Below are positions 49,295 through 60,997 of a stretch of 64,000 nucleotides of DNA, piece after piece. Under the pieces are notes generated by a model. It did no database searches. It was not told the origin of the DNA and saw nothing but the letters and a program-made list of their open reading frames with translations. Positions within the stretch are counted from its first letter, which is position 1. The number at the start of each line of letters is the position of its first letter. The position numbers were made by a program, and so were the translations under genes. Location: positions 1 through 64,000 of the forward strand of contig CAZBWA010000001.1 in NCBI GenBank assembly GCA_964495555.1, read 5' to 3'. Source of the DNA: VGCC01 sp964495555 (lineage in GTDB: Bacteria > Actinomycetota > Actinomycetes > S36-B12).

Positions 49295-49993
49295 ATGTCG
49301 AGCCCGGCGGGAATGACTCGAGGCGTGGTCCTCGTCGTCGATGACGACGCCGCCTTGTCGGAGATGTTGGGCATCGTCCTGCGGGGCGAGGGGTTCGAGC
49401 CTGTCTTCTGCGCCGATGGGTTGAGCGCGCTGGAGGTCTTCCGCAAGACACAGCCCGATGTCGTGCTCCTCGATGTGATGCTTCCGGGTCGGGACGGCAT
49501 CGACGTGTGCCGCGCCATCCGAGCGGAGTCGGGGACGCCCATCGTCATGTTGACGGCCAAGACCGACACGGTGGACGTCGTCGTGGGTCTCGAGTCCGGC
49601 GCCGACGACTACGTGGTGAAGCCCTTCAAGCCCAAGGAGTTAGTCGCACGCATCCGGGCGCGCGTCCGTAGGCGGGACGACGCCGTGCCCCAATCTCTCT
49701 CCATCGGCGATCTCACCATCGACGTCGCCGGGCATACGGTGCGTCGCGGCACGGAACTGCTGGCTCTGACGCCGCTCGAATTCGACCTTCTCGTATGTCT
49801 CGCGCGTAAACCAGGACAGGTGTTCTCGCGAGAGGCCCTCCTCCAGGAGGTATGGGGCTACCGGCATGCCGCCGATACGCGACTGGTCAACGTCCATGTC
49901 CAGCGCCTCCGCGCGAAGATCGAACGGGATCCCGAACGTCCGGACGTGGTGCTGACTGTGCGGGGAGTCGGGTACAAGGCTGGTCCCGGCTAA
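49295..49993 (+). CDS. mtrA: response regulator MtrA
   Basis: OmpR-family response regulator, 232 residues. Receiver domain ~9-125 with acidic pair DDD (~17-19), phospho-acceptor Asp in LLDVMLPG (~60) and Lys in VVKPFKPKEL; winged-helix DNA-binding domain ~135-230 with RGVGYKAGPG end. MtrA controls cell division and wall genes in actinobacteria. It is followed after 2 nt by mtrB and then lpqB, the conserved set. Confidence 0.96.
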   Translation: MSSPAGMTRGVVLVVDDDAALSEMLGIVLRGEGFEPVFCADGLSALEVFRKTQPDVVLLDVMLPGRDGIDVCRAIRAESGTPIVMLTAKTDTVDVVVGLESGADDYVVKPFKPKELVARIRARVRRRDDAVPQSLSIGDLTIDVAGHTVRRGTELLALTPLEFDLLVCLARKPGQVFSREALLQEVWGYRHAADTRLVNVHVQRLRAKIERDPERPDVVLTVRGVGYKAGPG

Positions 49994-49995
49994 CG

Positions 49996-51615
49996 ATGCT
50001 GCGCGCACTCCTCTGGCTTCCTCGATCAGTGCGGCGGATCTGGCGGAGATCCCTCCTCGTTCGCGTCACGATCACAGCGCTCCTCCTATCGGTGCTCGCC
50101 ACGGCGGTGCTCGGGCTACTCCTCCTCTCCCGCATCACGACTGGGCTGCTCGACGCCAAGGAGCGCGTCTCCGTCGGGGAGGCATCGGCGGGCCTGAGTG
50201 AGGCGCAACGGCTGCTCGACGCGGCTGACACCGGCCCTGCCGCACCTCCTGCTGCGCGCGTCGTGGACAGTGTCGTGACCGCGCTCGCCACCCGCGCGGG
50301 TTCGCCGGCGACCTTTGACGTGCTGCTCCTGGCGTCGGATCCCTTGGCGGACGCGCCGGAACGCGGGACCAACCTCGTGGCGGTATCGAGCATCCCGCAG
50401 GCTCTCCGCGACGCAGTGACCTCGAGCAAGCGCCAGTCCTGGACCTACACCGAGATCCGATTCCTCGATGGACGCGCTATTCCCGGTCTCGCGGTGGGCG
50501 CCCCGCTCACGATCCCGAGCGTCGGCCCCTATGAGCTTTACTACCTGTTCCCGTTGACGCAGGAGCAGCAGACCCTCGATCTCGTCCGCAGCTCGCTCGT
50601 GGGTTTCGGCGTTATCCTCGTCGTCAGCCTGGGCCTGATCGTCCTCCTCGTCACCCGTCAGGTCGTTCTCCCCGTGCGGGCGGCTGCGCAGACCGCGCGC
50701 CGACTCTCCTCCGGCCATAGGGAGGAGCGGCTGCCGGTCCGGAAGGACGACGACCTCGCGCAATTGGCGCGCTCCTTCAACGAGATGGCCGAGAGCATCG
50801 ACCTGCAGATCGGACAGTTGCAGGAACTCTCGCGACTGCAACAGCGTTTCGTGTCGGACGTGTCGCATGAGCTTCGCACCCCGCTCACCACGATTCGCAT
50901 GGCCGCGGATGTGATGTACCAGGAGCGCCGAACCTTCGACTCGGACACCGCTCGCAGCGTCGAACTGCTGCAGAACCAACTGGATAGGTTCGAGGCTCTG
51001 CTTGCTGACCTCCTGGAGATCTCCCGCTTCGATGCGGGGGCCGCGATCCTCGACGTCGAGCACGTCGATCTGGCCACGCTCACGCAACGCGCGATCACGG
51101 CCAGCGAACCTCTGGCCCAGCGATCGGGGGTCCGCATCTCCTTCGCCGCCTACTCCCGCCCGTGCGGAGTGCAATGCGATCCGCGCCGCATCGATCGGAT
51201 CCTGCGCAATCTCATCGACAACGCGATCGAGCACGCGGACGAGAGCGGGGTGGTGATCGAACTGGCGGGGGACAGCGACGTGGCCGCGGTGACCGTGCGC
51301 GATTTCGGTGTCGGTTTGCGTCCGGGGGAGTCGTCCCTGGTCTTCAATCGATTCTGGCGAGCCGATCCCGCCCGAGCACGGACCACGGGGGGTACGGGAC
51401 TGGGCCTGGCCATCGCGCTCGAGGACGCCCGCCTGCATGGTGGCTGGTTGGAGGCGGACGGCGATCCGGGTCAGGGTGCATGCTTCCGGCTCACGCTCCC
51501 GCGCGAGGCGGGCGGACGGGTGAACCATTCCACCCTTCCTCTCCGCGAGGAGCCTGCCGATGAGACCACGGGGAGCACCATCGTGATCGACGCGTCGCAC
51601 GGACCGCGACCATGA
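49996..51615 (+). CDS. mtrB: sensor histidine kinase MtrB
   Basis: 539-residue membrane histidine kinase partner of MtrA. Two membrane helices (~22-48 and ~195-220) flank an extracytoplasmic domain; a HAMP linker follows, then the dimerisation/phospho-acceptor motif VSDVSHELRTPL (~290-301) and an ATPase domain with NLIDNAIEHA, RDFGVGL and TGGTGLGLAIA. ATG at 49996, 2 nt after mtrA; its end overlaps lpqB (ATGA). Confidence 0.96.
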   Translation: MLRALLWLPRSVRRIWRRSLLVRVTITALLLSVLATAVLGLLLLSRITTGLLDAKERVSVGEASAGLSEAQRLLDAADTGPAAPPAARVVDSVVTALATRAGSPATFDVLLLASDPLADAPERGTNLVAVSSIPQALRDAVTSSKRQSWTYTEIRFLDGRAIPGLAVGAPLTIPSVGPYELYYLFPLTQEQQTLDLVRSSLVGFGVILVVSLGLIVLLVTRQVVLPVRAAAQTARRLSSGHREERLPVRKDDDLAQLARSFNEMAESIDLQIGQLQELSRLQQRFVSDVSHELRTPLTTIRMAADVMYQERRTFDSDTARSVELLQNQLDRFEALLADLLEISRFDAGAAILDVEHVDLATLTQRAITASEPLAQRSGVRISFAAYSRPCGVQCDPRRIDRILRNLIDNAIEHADESGVVIELAGDSDVAAVTVRDFGVGLRPGESSLVFNRFWRADPARARTTGGTGLGLAIALEDARLHGGWLEADGDPGQGACFRLTLPREAGGRVNHSTLPLREEPADETTGSTIVIDASHGPRP

Positions 51616-53345
51616 ACCGAGCCTGCATCGCGATCCTCGCCGTCGTCGCCCTCGGGGTGGCCGGGTGCTCCTCCGCAGGCGAGAGCGGGGTACTCAGGGG
51701 TCTGTCCGCGCAAGTGCCCACCAGTGGTCCGATCGAGCAGGGTGATCAAGTCGCGAGCTCGGACACGAATCAGTTCATCCGAGTCATCGCCAGCCCTCCG
51801 ACCCCGGGCATGACCGCGCTCCAGATCGTGCAGGGATTCCTGGAGTCCTCGGCATCGTTCGACGGGAACCACGCCGTCGCCCGCCAGTACCTCACCCCCC
51901 AGGCGAGCCAGGACTGGGATCCGGGTGCAGGTGTCCGGGTCTACGAGGGGAATCCGACGTTGACCGAGTCCGGTCCGACGGTGCGCATGGTGGGAAGCGA
52001 GGTCGGCCGGATCGCCGCCGACGGGCGTTACGAGGTGGCGTTGCCCGGGAGCGAGATGCGCCTGCGTTTCGCCTTGGCCCGCGTCAACGGTGAGATCCGC
52101 ATCGCGTCCGCGCCCGATGGACTCCTGCTCTCCCAGGTGGACGTGGATCGTGCCTTCCGGAGCCATGCGCTCTACTTCTTCAACCCCGGCTTCACCAGCC
52201 TCGTTCCCGACGTGCGCATGGTGCCGGTGATCGGCCCTGGGCTGGCAACCACGCTCGTCCGCCGACTCATCGACGGGCCGAATCCGTGGCTGCAACCGGC
52301 CGTGCGTACGGGATTCCCCGCCGGGGTAGACCTCAACATCGAGGCGGTACCGGTCGATGGGGGAATCGCCCGCGTCGACCTGACCGCGAGCGCGCTCGTC
52401 TCGGACACCCCTGCGCGGGTCGCGCTCTCCCAGCAATTGGTCTGGACCCTGCGGCAGGTGCCGGACGTTCAGTCGGTGTCCATCACCGCCGCGGGTCAGC
52501 CGTTCATCGTCCCGGGGGTGCCGAACCCCCAGCCGCGGGACGCATGGCCTGACGTCGATCCGGATGCACTGGGGCCTGGTGCCCGGGGCTTCGTCGCCAC
52601 CTCGGTCGGGGTGCGCGAGTTGTTCCTCCAGGGGACCCGTGCCGTGCCCGGGGCGGCCGGGGGCGACGATCCCGTCATCGGTGACATCGCCGTCTCCTCG
52701 GACAGCGGGCAGGTGGCCGGCTTCGACATCGACGGCGTGCTCTACACGGCGCGTCTGGCCGGTGGAGCAGCTCTGATCGAGCGAGGGATCTACCCGGGAG
52801 CGACGAGCCTGGCCTTCGATGGGGAGTCCGTGCTGTGGGTGGTCGACTCGGGTAACTCACTCATCGTCATCGGGAACGAGCCGCGGGCGATCGTGGTCGA
52901 TGGCCTCCCGCGCAACGCCCGGCTCGTGGCAGCAGTGCCGTCCCGCGACGGCACACGTGCCGCGCTCATCGTCCGGGAGTCCCAGCGCTCCACGGTGATG
53001 GTGGCACGCATCGTGCGCACCGGCCCCGCCGAGGGTGGACCCATCGCGGTCGAGGCACCGATCCGCGTCGAGAACCGGTTGGCCGAGGCCGTGGACGTCG
53101 CCTGGTCCGGATCCGACTCCCTCGCCGTCTTGGGCAGCGAGAGCGCCGGTTCCCTGCAGGTGTACGACGTCGCGATCGGTCGCGGTTCCTTGGCCGGGCG
53201 GGGGACGCCGGAGGCCCCGATCTCCGTCGCGGCGGCGCCCGGTCTGCCCACCCTCGTGGCCGCCGCGGACGGGGTCGTCTACGACAACAGCGGGGTCGGC
53301 TGGCAGGGGCGCGCGAATGCGTCATCGCCGACGTACCCCAACTGA
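51612..53345 (+). CDS. lpqB: lipoprotein LpqB
   Basis: 577-residue lipoprotein that binds the MtrB sensor domain in mycobacteria. Signal peptide with lipobox VAGC (Cys19). A GerMN-type domain lies around residues 190-310 and a beta-propeller-like region fills the C-terminal half (repeated blades such as VIGDIAVSSDSGQVAGF and ATSLAFDGESVLWVVD). ATG overlaps the mtrB stop. Its last 24 nt overlap the convergent ComF-like gene. Confidence 0.94.
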   Translation: MNRACIAILAVVALGVAGCSSAGESGVLRGLSAQVPTSGPIEQGDQVASSDTNQFIRVIASPPTPGMTALQIVQGFLESSASFDGNHAVARQYLTPQASQDWDPGAGVRVYEGNPTLTESGPTVRMVGSEVGRIAADGRYEVALPGSEMRLRFALARVNGEIRIASAPDGLLLSQVDVDRAFRSHALYFFNPGFTSLVPDVRMVPVIGPGLATTLVRRLIDGPNPWLQPAVRTGFPAGVDLNIEAVPVDGGIARVDLTASALVSDTPARVALSQQLVWTLRQVPDVQSVSITAAGQPFIVPGVPNPQPRDAWPDVDPDALGPGARGFVATSVGVRELFLQGTRAVPGAAGGDDPVIGDIAVSSDSGQVAGFDIDGVLYTARLAGGAALIERGIYPGATSLAFDGESVLWVVDSGNSLIVIGNEPRAIVVDGLPRNARLVAAVPSRDGTRAALIVRESQRSTVMVARIVRTGPAEGGPIAVEAPIRVENRLAEAVDVAWSGSDSLAVLGSESAGSLQVYDVAIGRGSLAGRGTPEAPISVAAAPGLPTLVAAADGVVYDNSGVGWQGRANASSPTYPN

Positions 53346-54017
53346 CGGGGTCCCCGTCAGCGCCACGGCAGCTGTGAGATGCACGCCCGCGTGCATGAGA
53401 GTCGCGGCCGCCTCGCGCATCGTGGCTCCCGTAGTCACGACATCGTCGACCAGGATCGCTGCTTCTGTGGGAGGTGCGCCGCGCACGCGGAATGCACCGG
53501 CTACTGATGCCTGACGATCTGCACCCCCCAGACTCTTATCGGCTCCCGTGACGCGAGAGTCGAGCAGGCACCGGTGGATGCGCAGGCGGAGGGCGCCCAG
53601 GTGGATCGCCTGCTCGAGGACGCGATCGATGGGAGTGAAGCCTCGAGTCCGCCGAGCCACCCTCCGGGAGGGCATCGGTATGGCGATTTTGGCTGCGCCG
53701 TCGTCGATGGCACCCGCATCTGCGAGCGCGGCGGCCAATGCGATCGCGAGCGGGCGTGTCAGGGAGAGATCGGCATGATCTTTGAATCGGTAGACGATCT
53801 GACGACCAGTGCCCGCGTAGTCCAGCGGCGTGATCACGGGCAAGCCCACCCCCGGTGCAACGTCGTCCAGTCGGAGTCGGGTGTGGAGGCGCACCCGAGG
53901 CCGAAGGGCTGTGGAACAGTCGACGCACAGATTCCGGCCCGGACGATCGCACCCGGCACAGCATCGACCCAGGATCAGGTCCGCCACGGCGGCTCCCCAG
54001 TCCCTGGAACGTCCCAT
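53322..54017 (-). CDS. ComF-like phosphoribosyltransferase family protein
   Basis: 231-residue ComFC-type protein. N-terminal zinc-finger cysteines (RCCAGCDRPGRNLCVDC, ~18-34), a central ITPLDYAGTGRQIVYRFK region, and a C-terminal PRPP-binding loop AILVDDVVTTGATM (~188-201). In competent bacteria ComFC helps DNA uptake; in actinobacteria its role is unclear. Conserved between lpqB and secA (Rv3242c). Overlaps lpqB tail to tail by 24 nt. Confidence 0.9.
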   Translation of the reverse strand: MGRSRDWGAAVADLILGRCCAGCDRPGRNLCVDCSTALRPRVRLHTRLRLDDVAPGVGLPVITPLDYAGTGRQIVYRFKDHADLSLTRPLAIALAAALADAGAIDDGAAKIAIPMPSRRVARRTRGFTPIDRVLEQAIHLGALRLRIHRCLLDSRVTGADKSLGGADRQASVAGAFRVRGAPPTEAAILVDDVVTTGATMREAAATLMHAGVHLTAAVALTGTPSVGVRRR

Positions 54018-54101
54018 GAGGACAGTCCGCCATAGTCGGCACCGGAACCTCGCACCCGTCGCCTCGACCGGAGTGGAAATCCCCCTCTGGGGACAACCGC
54101 A

Positions 54102-54107
54102 TACGAT
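54102..54107 (+). promoter_or_regulatory. candidate -10 element (TACGAT) for secA
   Basis: TACGAT lies 38 nt before the secA GTG in the 128-nt divergent gap after the ComF-like gene. No convincing -35 is visible. Confidence 0.35.
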
Positions 54108-54145
54108 GAGTGGTCCGTCGTCCTCATGGAAAGGGTCCTCGCGTC

Positions 54146-56931
<2,786 letters not shown>

Positions 56932-56935
<4 letters not shown>

Positions 56936-57456
56936 CGCATCTCGACGGCGGTGACCACCCAACGTCCCCGGTAGGCCTGCAGACGTAGGGCGACCGCGGA
57001 CGACCTCTGGGCACCGACGACCACCGCGCTCGCTTCCACGATTCCGGGCGCCACCCTGCAGCAGCGCACACCTCGAATTCGTCGTAGGCGCGATGTCGAC
57101 CCCTGGCTTCGGGCGGCAGGGTGTCGAGCAAAGCTGCGACCGCGGGCCGCGAGGAGCGAGAGTTGCGACTTGGCTACCCAGCGGGTCAGTTGGGCGGGAG
57201 GCCGTTCCCCGTGGGCCACTTCGACGATCGCTCGGGTGATCTGGGCAGTCCATGCGACGGGGTCGGGCATCGCATCTCCAGGACCATCGACGATGTCGAC
57301 GGGCGCCGCGGGATGGGCGGGGATGCCCGGTGCGACCTGCCAGGAGAGGGGCAGGGTGAGTTGCCGTGGGCCGTCGGCGAGGCCACCCTCGATGAGGGAG
57401 AGGTGCCGTGGCCGTGGCTCGGTCTCGACGGGTAGACGTGACGTGGTGATGCTCAT
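56932..57456 (-). CDS. DUF6459-like (Rv3235-type) conserved protein
   Basis: 174-residue protein. The C-terminal ~100 residues (DPVAWTAQITRAIVEVAHGERPPAQLTRWVAKSQL onward to YRGRWVVTAVEMR) match a conserved actinobacterial family near secA, which I recall as DUF6459/Rv3235. Function unknown. The ATG at 57456 has a strong AGGAGG 4 nt upstream; an upstream in-frame ATG at 57525 is less likely. Converges on secA with overlapping stops. Confidence 0.75.
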
Positions 57457-57497
57457 GGCCCCTCCTGGGATTCGACCCTTAGCCTTCATTTGCTGCA

Positions 57498-57515
57498 GTT
57501 TGATGCTGTTTGATG
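57498..57515. repeat. tandem GTTTGATG repeat with 10-bp period
   Basis: GTTTGATG occurs at 57498-57505 and again at 57508-57515, one helical turn apart, in an A/T-richer gap between divergent genes and upstream of the DUF6459 gene. It could be an operator; no regulator is identified. Confidence 0.45.
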
Positions 57516-57658
57516 AGCCCAGCATCTGCCGGGGTCACGGGGATGTCAAGGGGAAGGGGCTGCCGGTGGACAACCCGTGACCTCCGCATCTGGAATGGGC
57601 CGCCCTCGTGCGGTCCAAACCGGGTTTCGGGAAGTCGCCCGGGGTCCATCTCAGGGGC

Positions 57659-58144
57659 ATGGAGGAGTCAGGGGACCAGCGCATCTGGGACGAGATTCGG
57701 GCTTCCTTGGTCACGAGCGAGATCCAGGTGGAGTCGCGCCAGGATGCGCACGCCGTTGCGACAACGGAAGTGGCGCTGATGCGGCTCGACGACAGGGGAC
57801 GGCGGTCACGCGTGATCGAGGTGCATGTCGCCGGCAAGATCGTGACGGGGCGGATCTCGATGTGGACGCATGACATCGCCATTCTCGAATCCGGCCAGGA
57901 TTCCTGGGCGATCCGAGTCGGGGCCATCGATGCCATCGTCGGACTGGGGCGTGCGCTGCGAACTCATGTGGAGGATCCCGCCACCGTTCGATCCATACTG
58001 GATTGCTGGTCGCTAGATGAGGTGGAGGTGTGGACCCCGAGCGGTCGGTTCCACGGTCCCCTCGTGGTCGCTGCGGATCATCTCGAAGTTGCGGGGGTCG
58101 TCATCCCCTGGCATGCGGTGCGGACGGTGCGTCGACGTACCTAG
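57659..58144 (+). CDS. conserved protein of unknown function
   Basis: 161 residues from the ATG at 57659 (MEESGDQRIW); a GTG at 57608 would add 17 residues and neither start has a clearly spaced ribosome site. The sequence is beta-rich (VIEVHVAGKIVTGRISMW, DIAILESGQDSWAIRVGAIDAIVGL, VEVWTPSGRFHGPLVVAADHLEVAGVVIP), resembling two short barrel-like halves. I recognise similar proteins beside small helix-turn-helix genes in actinobacteria but know no function. Overlaps the convergent HTH gene by 4 nt. Confidence 0.65.
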   Translation: MEESGDQRIWDEIRASLVTSEIQVESRQDAHAVATTEVALMRLDDRGRRSRVIEVHVAGKIVTGRISMWTHDIAILESGQDSWAIRVGAIDAIVGLGRALRTHVEDPATVRSILDCWSLDEVEVWTPSGRFHGPLVVAADHLEVAGVVIPWHAVRTVRRRT

Positions 58145-58365
58145 GAACCGTCGTCGACCGCCATGTTCCCCGACTCCACGGATGCGCGCGTCTGCTCGTA
58201 CATCCTCGCGATGTAATCCTCGAGGGCCGTCGATTCGATGCGCCACTGGCCACGTCCACCCACCTTGATCGCGGGGAGTTCGCCGCTGCGCACAAGCGCG
58301 TAGGCCTGGGACGCCGAGACGTTCAGAGTCTCAGCAACGTCGGCCAAGGTGAGGAATCGCCCCAT
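58141..58365 (-). CDS. small helix-turn-helix DNA-binding protein (excisionase/BldC-like)
   Basis: 74 residues. FLTLADVAETLNVSASQAYALVRSGELPAIKVGGRGQWRI is a MerR-like/excisionase helix-turn-helix with wing (~3-45), followed by an acidic helix tail. Such small single-domain regulators are frequent in actinobacteria. ATG at 58365 follows CACGAT by 6 nt. It faces the unknown protein gene and is divergent from the SAF-domain gene. No target is known. Confidence 0.85.
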   Translation of the reverse strand: MGRFLTLADVAETLNVSASQAYALVRSGELPAIKVGGRGQWRIESTALEDYIARMYEQTRASVESGNMAVDDGS

Positions 58366-58474
58366 GGCCGCATCGTGCCAAATACGGATCCGTCTGCGCA
58401 CCCCAGCCTGTGGATAACGAAAGACGTCGGAGCCGCGCATGGCGGATGCTGCGTCCAGAAGACAGGAGGTGCCT

Positions 58475-59143
58475 ATGGCCGGCATAGCGGATCGTCCCGC
58501 ATCGCGGATGCGGATGCCCCGGTGGACGGATTTCCGACTTTGGTTGGGCCTCGTCGTGGTGGTGGGGGCGATGTTCGTGGGTGCGCGCGTGCTCTCGGCG
58601 GGAAGCGACACCGTGACGGTCTGGCAGGCGACACGTGATCTGTCCCAGGGTGCGGCGATCGCCGATGTGCGGCCGGTCACGGTCGCCCTCGGTGATGCGA
58701 GCGAGGACTACATCCCCGCGGACGAAGCCGTGTCCGGGGTTGTCCTCTGGCCGGTGGGGGCCGGTGAGCTCGTGCCGCGTCGGGCGCTCGGCGCGGGGAG
58801 TCTCACGGGGATGCGACTCGTCACCGTCCCGGTCGACCCTCTGCACCTCCCGCCGGGGCTGATGCCCGGAGACCTGGTGGACATCTGGGCAACTCCCGGA
58901 GGTGGCGCGAACGTAGTTCCTGTCCCCGAGCGCGTCGTACCGAACGTGGCCATTGCCTCCGTAGCGGAGGACATGGTGGGTATCGGAGGCCAGATCCCCG
59001 TCGTCCTCACGGTGGCAGAGGCGGACGTCCCACGCCTCGTTGCGTCCATGCGCGGAGGAGACCTCGACCTCGTTGCCGTACCCCTCGCGAGCCAGTCAGT
59101 GACGGGTGACACCTCTGACGGAGGCGTGAATGCTCTCCCGTGA
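58475..59143 (+). CDS. SAF-domain (CpaB-like) membrane protein
   Basis: 222 residues: one membrane helix (~20-38), then a SAF domain (~40-105, VTVWQATRDLSQGAAIADVRPVTVAL to ELVPRRAL), then a CpaB-type region ~110-215 (GLMPGDLVDIWAT). In Flp/Tad pilus systems CpaB is an assembly factor. The ATG at 58475 has AGGAGG at 58464-58469. Overlaps the MinD-like gene by 14 nt. No other pilus genes are in the window. Confidence 0.82.
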   Translation: MAGIADRPASRMRMPRWTDFRLWLGLVVVVGAMFVGARVLSAGSDTVTVWQATRDLSQGAAIADVRPVTVALGDASEDYIPADEAVSGVVLWPVGAGELVPRRALGAGSLTGMRLVTVPVDPLHLPPGLMPGDLVDIWATPGGGANVVPVPERVVPNVAIASVAEDMVGIGGQIPVVLTVAEADVPRLVASMRGGDLDLVAVPLASQSVTGDTSDGGVNALP

Positions 59144-60281
59144 CCGCAATCGGGTCATCTGGTGTACGCCGGGAGTCGGTTCGGAGGGGGCATTAGTCGG
59201 CGCAGTGCGTGACGCGGGGTGGACCATCGCTCGGCACTGCGTCGACGCGGCCGACGTCCTCGGAGCCGCGACAGTCGAGCCGGACCCGATCATCGTTGTG
59301 TCTGCCGGCGTGCAACGAGTCGATCCCGCGGTCTGGGCGGAGATCTGCACCGCGGCGAAGGCGGTCATGGTGATCCGTGGACAACGTGACACACCGGTAC
59401 CTCGCGGAAGCGGTGTCGTGCGCGAGATCCCCGTCGAGTATGCGGTGGAGGCTCTCCCGAAGGAACTCGATGCGGTCCGAGCCCCTGGACCACCCGGGGG
59501 CGCCTCGGGACGCGTCATTGCGGTGTGGGGGACCGCCGGAGCACCCGGGCGCACCACGGTCGCGATCGGGCTGGCCGAGTCATGGGCGCGCCGCGGTCTC
59601 CGCGTGTGCCTCATCGATGGGGACACCTACGGACCGGCCATCGCGCACAGTCTTGCTGTCGTCGAACCGACGAGCGGACTGCTGTTGGCGTGCAAACATG
59701 CCGAGCAGGGATCCCTCGATCAGCAGTCGTTGGTGCGTGCTCTGCGTTCGATTCGGCCTGGCTTGGACGTACTCACCGGACTCGACGATTCACTCCGCTG
59801 GCCGGAGGTCCGCCCGGACTCCCTGGTGCGCGTCCTCGACCTGTGTCGGGCGCTCTTCGATATCACGGTTGTGGACATTCATGACTGCATCGAAGTGACG
59901 TCCGATCCGATCACCGCGATGCGGGGGGAGCGCAATGGGATTGCACGAGAGGTACTGGGCGCTGCGACCGGCGTCGTGTCGGTCGCTCGACCCGATCCCG
60001 TGGGTGCTGCACGCCTCGTTCGTGCGATGGCGAACTTGTCGAGCCTGGATTCGGGGATCGTTCCCCTTGTCGTGCTGAATCGGCTTCGTCGACGTTCGGA
60101 TCTGGACGAGGTTCGCAGGGTCCTCGCCCGGGTCGGAAGTCGAGCGTCGCTAGAGGGGATACCGGAGGACGGGGTCGTCACGCGCGCAGCCGCACGCGGC
60201 AGTCTCCTCGGCGAGATGCGAGGGCGATCCCGGGCACGCGCCGGCTTCCAGCGGCTAGCCCAGCAGGTCGCCGCCGCTTAG
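59130..60281 (+). CDS. MinD/CpaE-like P-loop ATPase with altered Walker A
   Basis: 383 residues. The C-terminal ~255 residues form a MinD/ParA-like domain: GTAGAPGRTTVA (134-145), CLIDGDTYGPAIAH and VVDIHDC. The deviant Walker A ends in G-R-T-T instead of G-K-T-T (Arg141). The N-terminal ~115 residues resemble the receiver-like domain of CpaE/TadZ. Overlaps the SAF gene, giving a CpaB/CpaE-like pair. Its stop overlaps the convergent L,D-transpeptidase gene. Confidence 0.8.
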   Translation: MLSRDRNRVIWCTPGVGSEGALVGAVRDAGWTIARHCVDAADVLGAATVEPDPIIVVSAGVQRVDPAVWAEICTAAKAVMVIRGQRDTPVPRGSGVVREIPVEYAVEALPKELDAVRAPGPPGGASGRVIAVWGTAGAPGRTTVAIGLAESWARRGLRVCLIDGDTYGPAIAHSLAVVEPTSGLLLACKHAEQGSLDQQSLVRALRSIRPGLDVLTGLDDSLRWPEVRPDSLVRVLDLCRALFDITVVDIHDCIEVTSDPITAMRGERNGIAREVLGAATGVVSVARPDPVGAARLVRAMANLSSLDSGIVPLVVLNRLRRRSDLDEVRRVLARVGSRASLEGIPEDGVVTRAAARGSLLGEMRGRSRARAGFQRLAQQVAAA

Positions 60282-60985
60282 GGCGATGGGAGGACGACGA
60301 CGGTGTCGCCCTTCTTGGCCCAGTTGTAGAGGAACTCGGCATCGTCGGCGGCCATGCGCACGCATCCACCTGTCGCCACGGGAAGGCCCAGTTGATCTTC
60401 GTCGTGCATCATGCGCCCGTCGTAGTAGATCGGGATGCTGTGAAACCCGATAGGGGTCTTACCGTCCAGGCCGTAGGCGAATCGGGTCATGTGATCGAAC
60501 GTCACTCCGGAGTTCGGGTTGCCACTTCGCTCCGATTGCGAGTAGATCGTGTACGTGCCCTGCACCGGTCGATCCCAGCGACCGACGACGGGGAAGCGCG
60601 CGACCACCGAGTTGTCCTCATCCATGAGCCACACGTGCATCAAGGTCTTGTCGTAGACGATGCGCCGCCCCGTACCGTCGTCCAGCGGACGCAGAGGGAC
60701 GTTACGCGCCTTCTTCGTCCGGGTCGCGGCCTTGGGCTTCTTGTACTTGGCCGGACGGGGACCCTCGGCGCCCAAGGCGATGACGTCGACGGGCTCCGAT
60801 GACGGCGGGGAGATGGCTGCGGGATCCGGCCATGTGAAGTTCGGCTCCGCTGCAGCCTCGGGGGAGGTGGCATCGGAGGCGGAGGCGGTGGGCACGAGCA
60901 TCCCCACCCCGAGTCCGGCCGCGAGGCTGGCGGACAGGAGGGCCGCGAGAACCCTCCGCGGGAATCTCCGAACCATCGCCAGCAT
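60278..60985 (-). CDS. secreted L,D-transpeptidase (YkuD family)
   Basis: 235 residues. Signal peptide ~1-37 (ASA-SD type), a Pro/Ala/Lys-rich linker, then a YkuD domain (~105-235): RIVYDKTLMHVWLMD, GFHSIPIYYDG with the conserved His (~182), and the catalytic Cys in VATGGCVRM (Cys208). The usual SHGC reads TGGC. Cross-links peptidoglycan stem peptides between meso-diaminopimelates or attaches proteins to the wall. ATG at 60985 follows TACGGT by 6 nt. Confidence 0.9.
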   Translation of the reverse strand: MLAMVRRFPRRVLAALLSASLAAGLGVGMLVPTASASDATSPEAAAEPNFTWPDPAAISPPSSEPVDVIALGAEGPRPAKYKKPKAATRTKKARNVPLRPLDDGTGRRIVYDKTLMHVWLMDEDNSVVARFPVVGRWDRPVQGTYTIYSQSERSGNPNSGVTFDHMTRFAYGLDGKTPIGFHSIPIYYDGRMMHDEDQLGLPVATGGCVRMAADDAEFLYNWAKKGDTVVVLPSP

Positions 60986-60991
60986 GGAAGC

Positions 60992-60997
60992 ACCGTA
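60992..60997 (-). promoter_or_regulatory. -10 element (TACGGT) of leaderless L,D-transpeptidase gene
   Basis: TACGGT on the minus strand ends 6 nt before the ATG at 60985. Confidence 0.55.
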
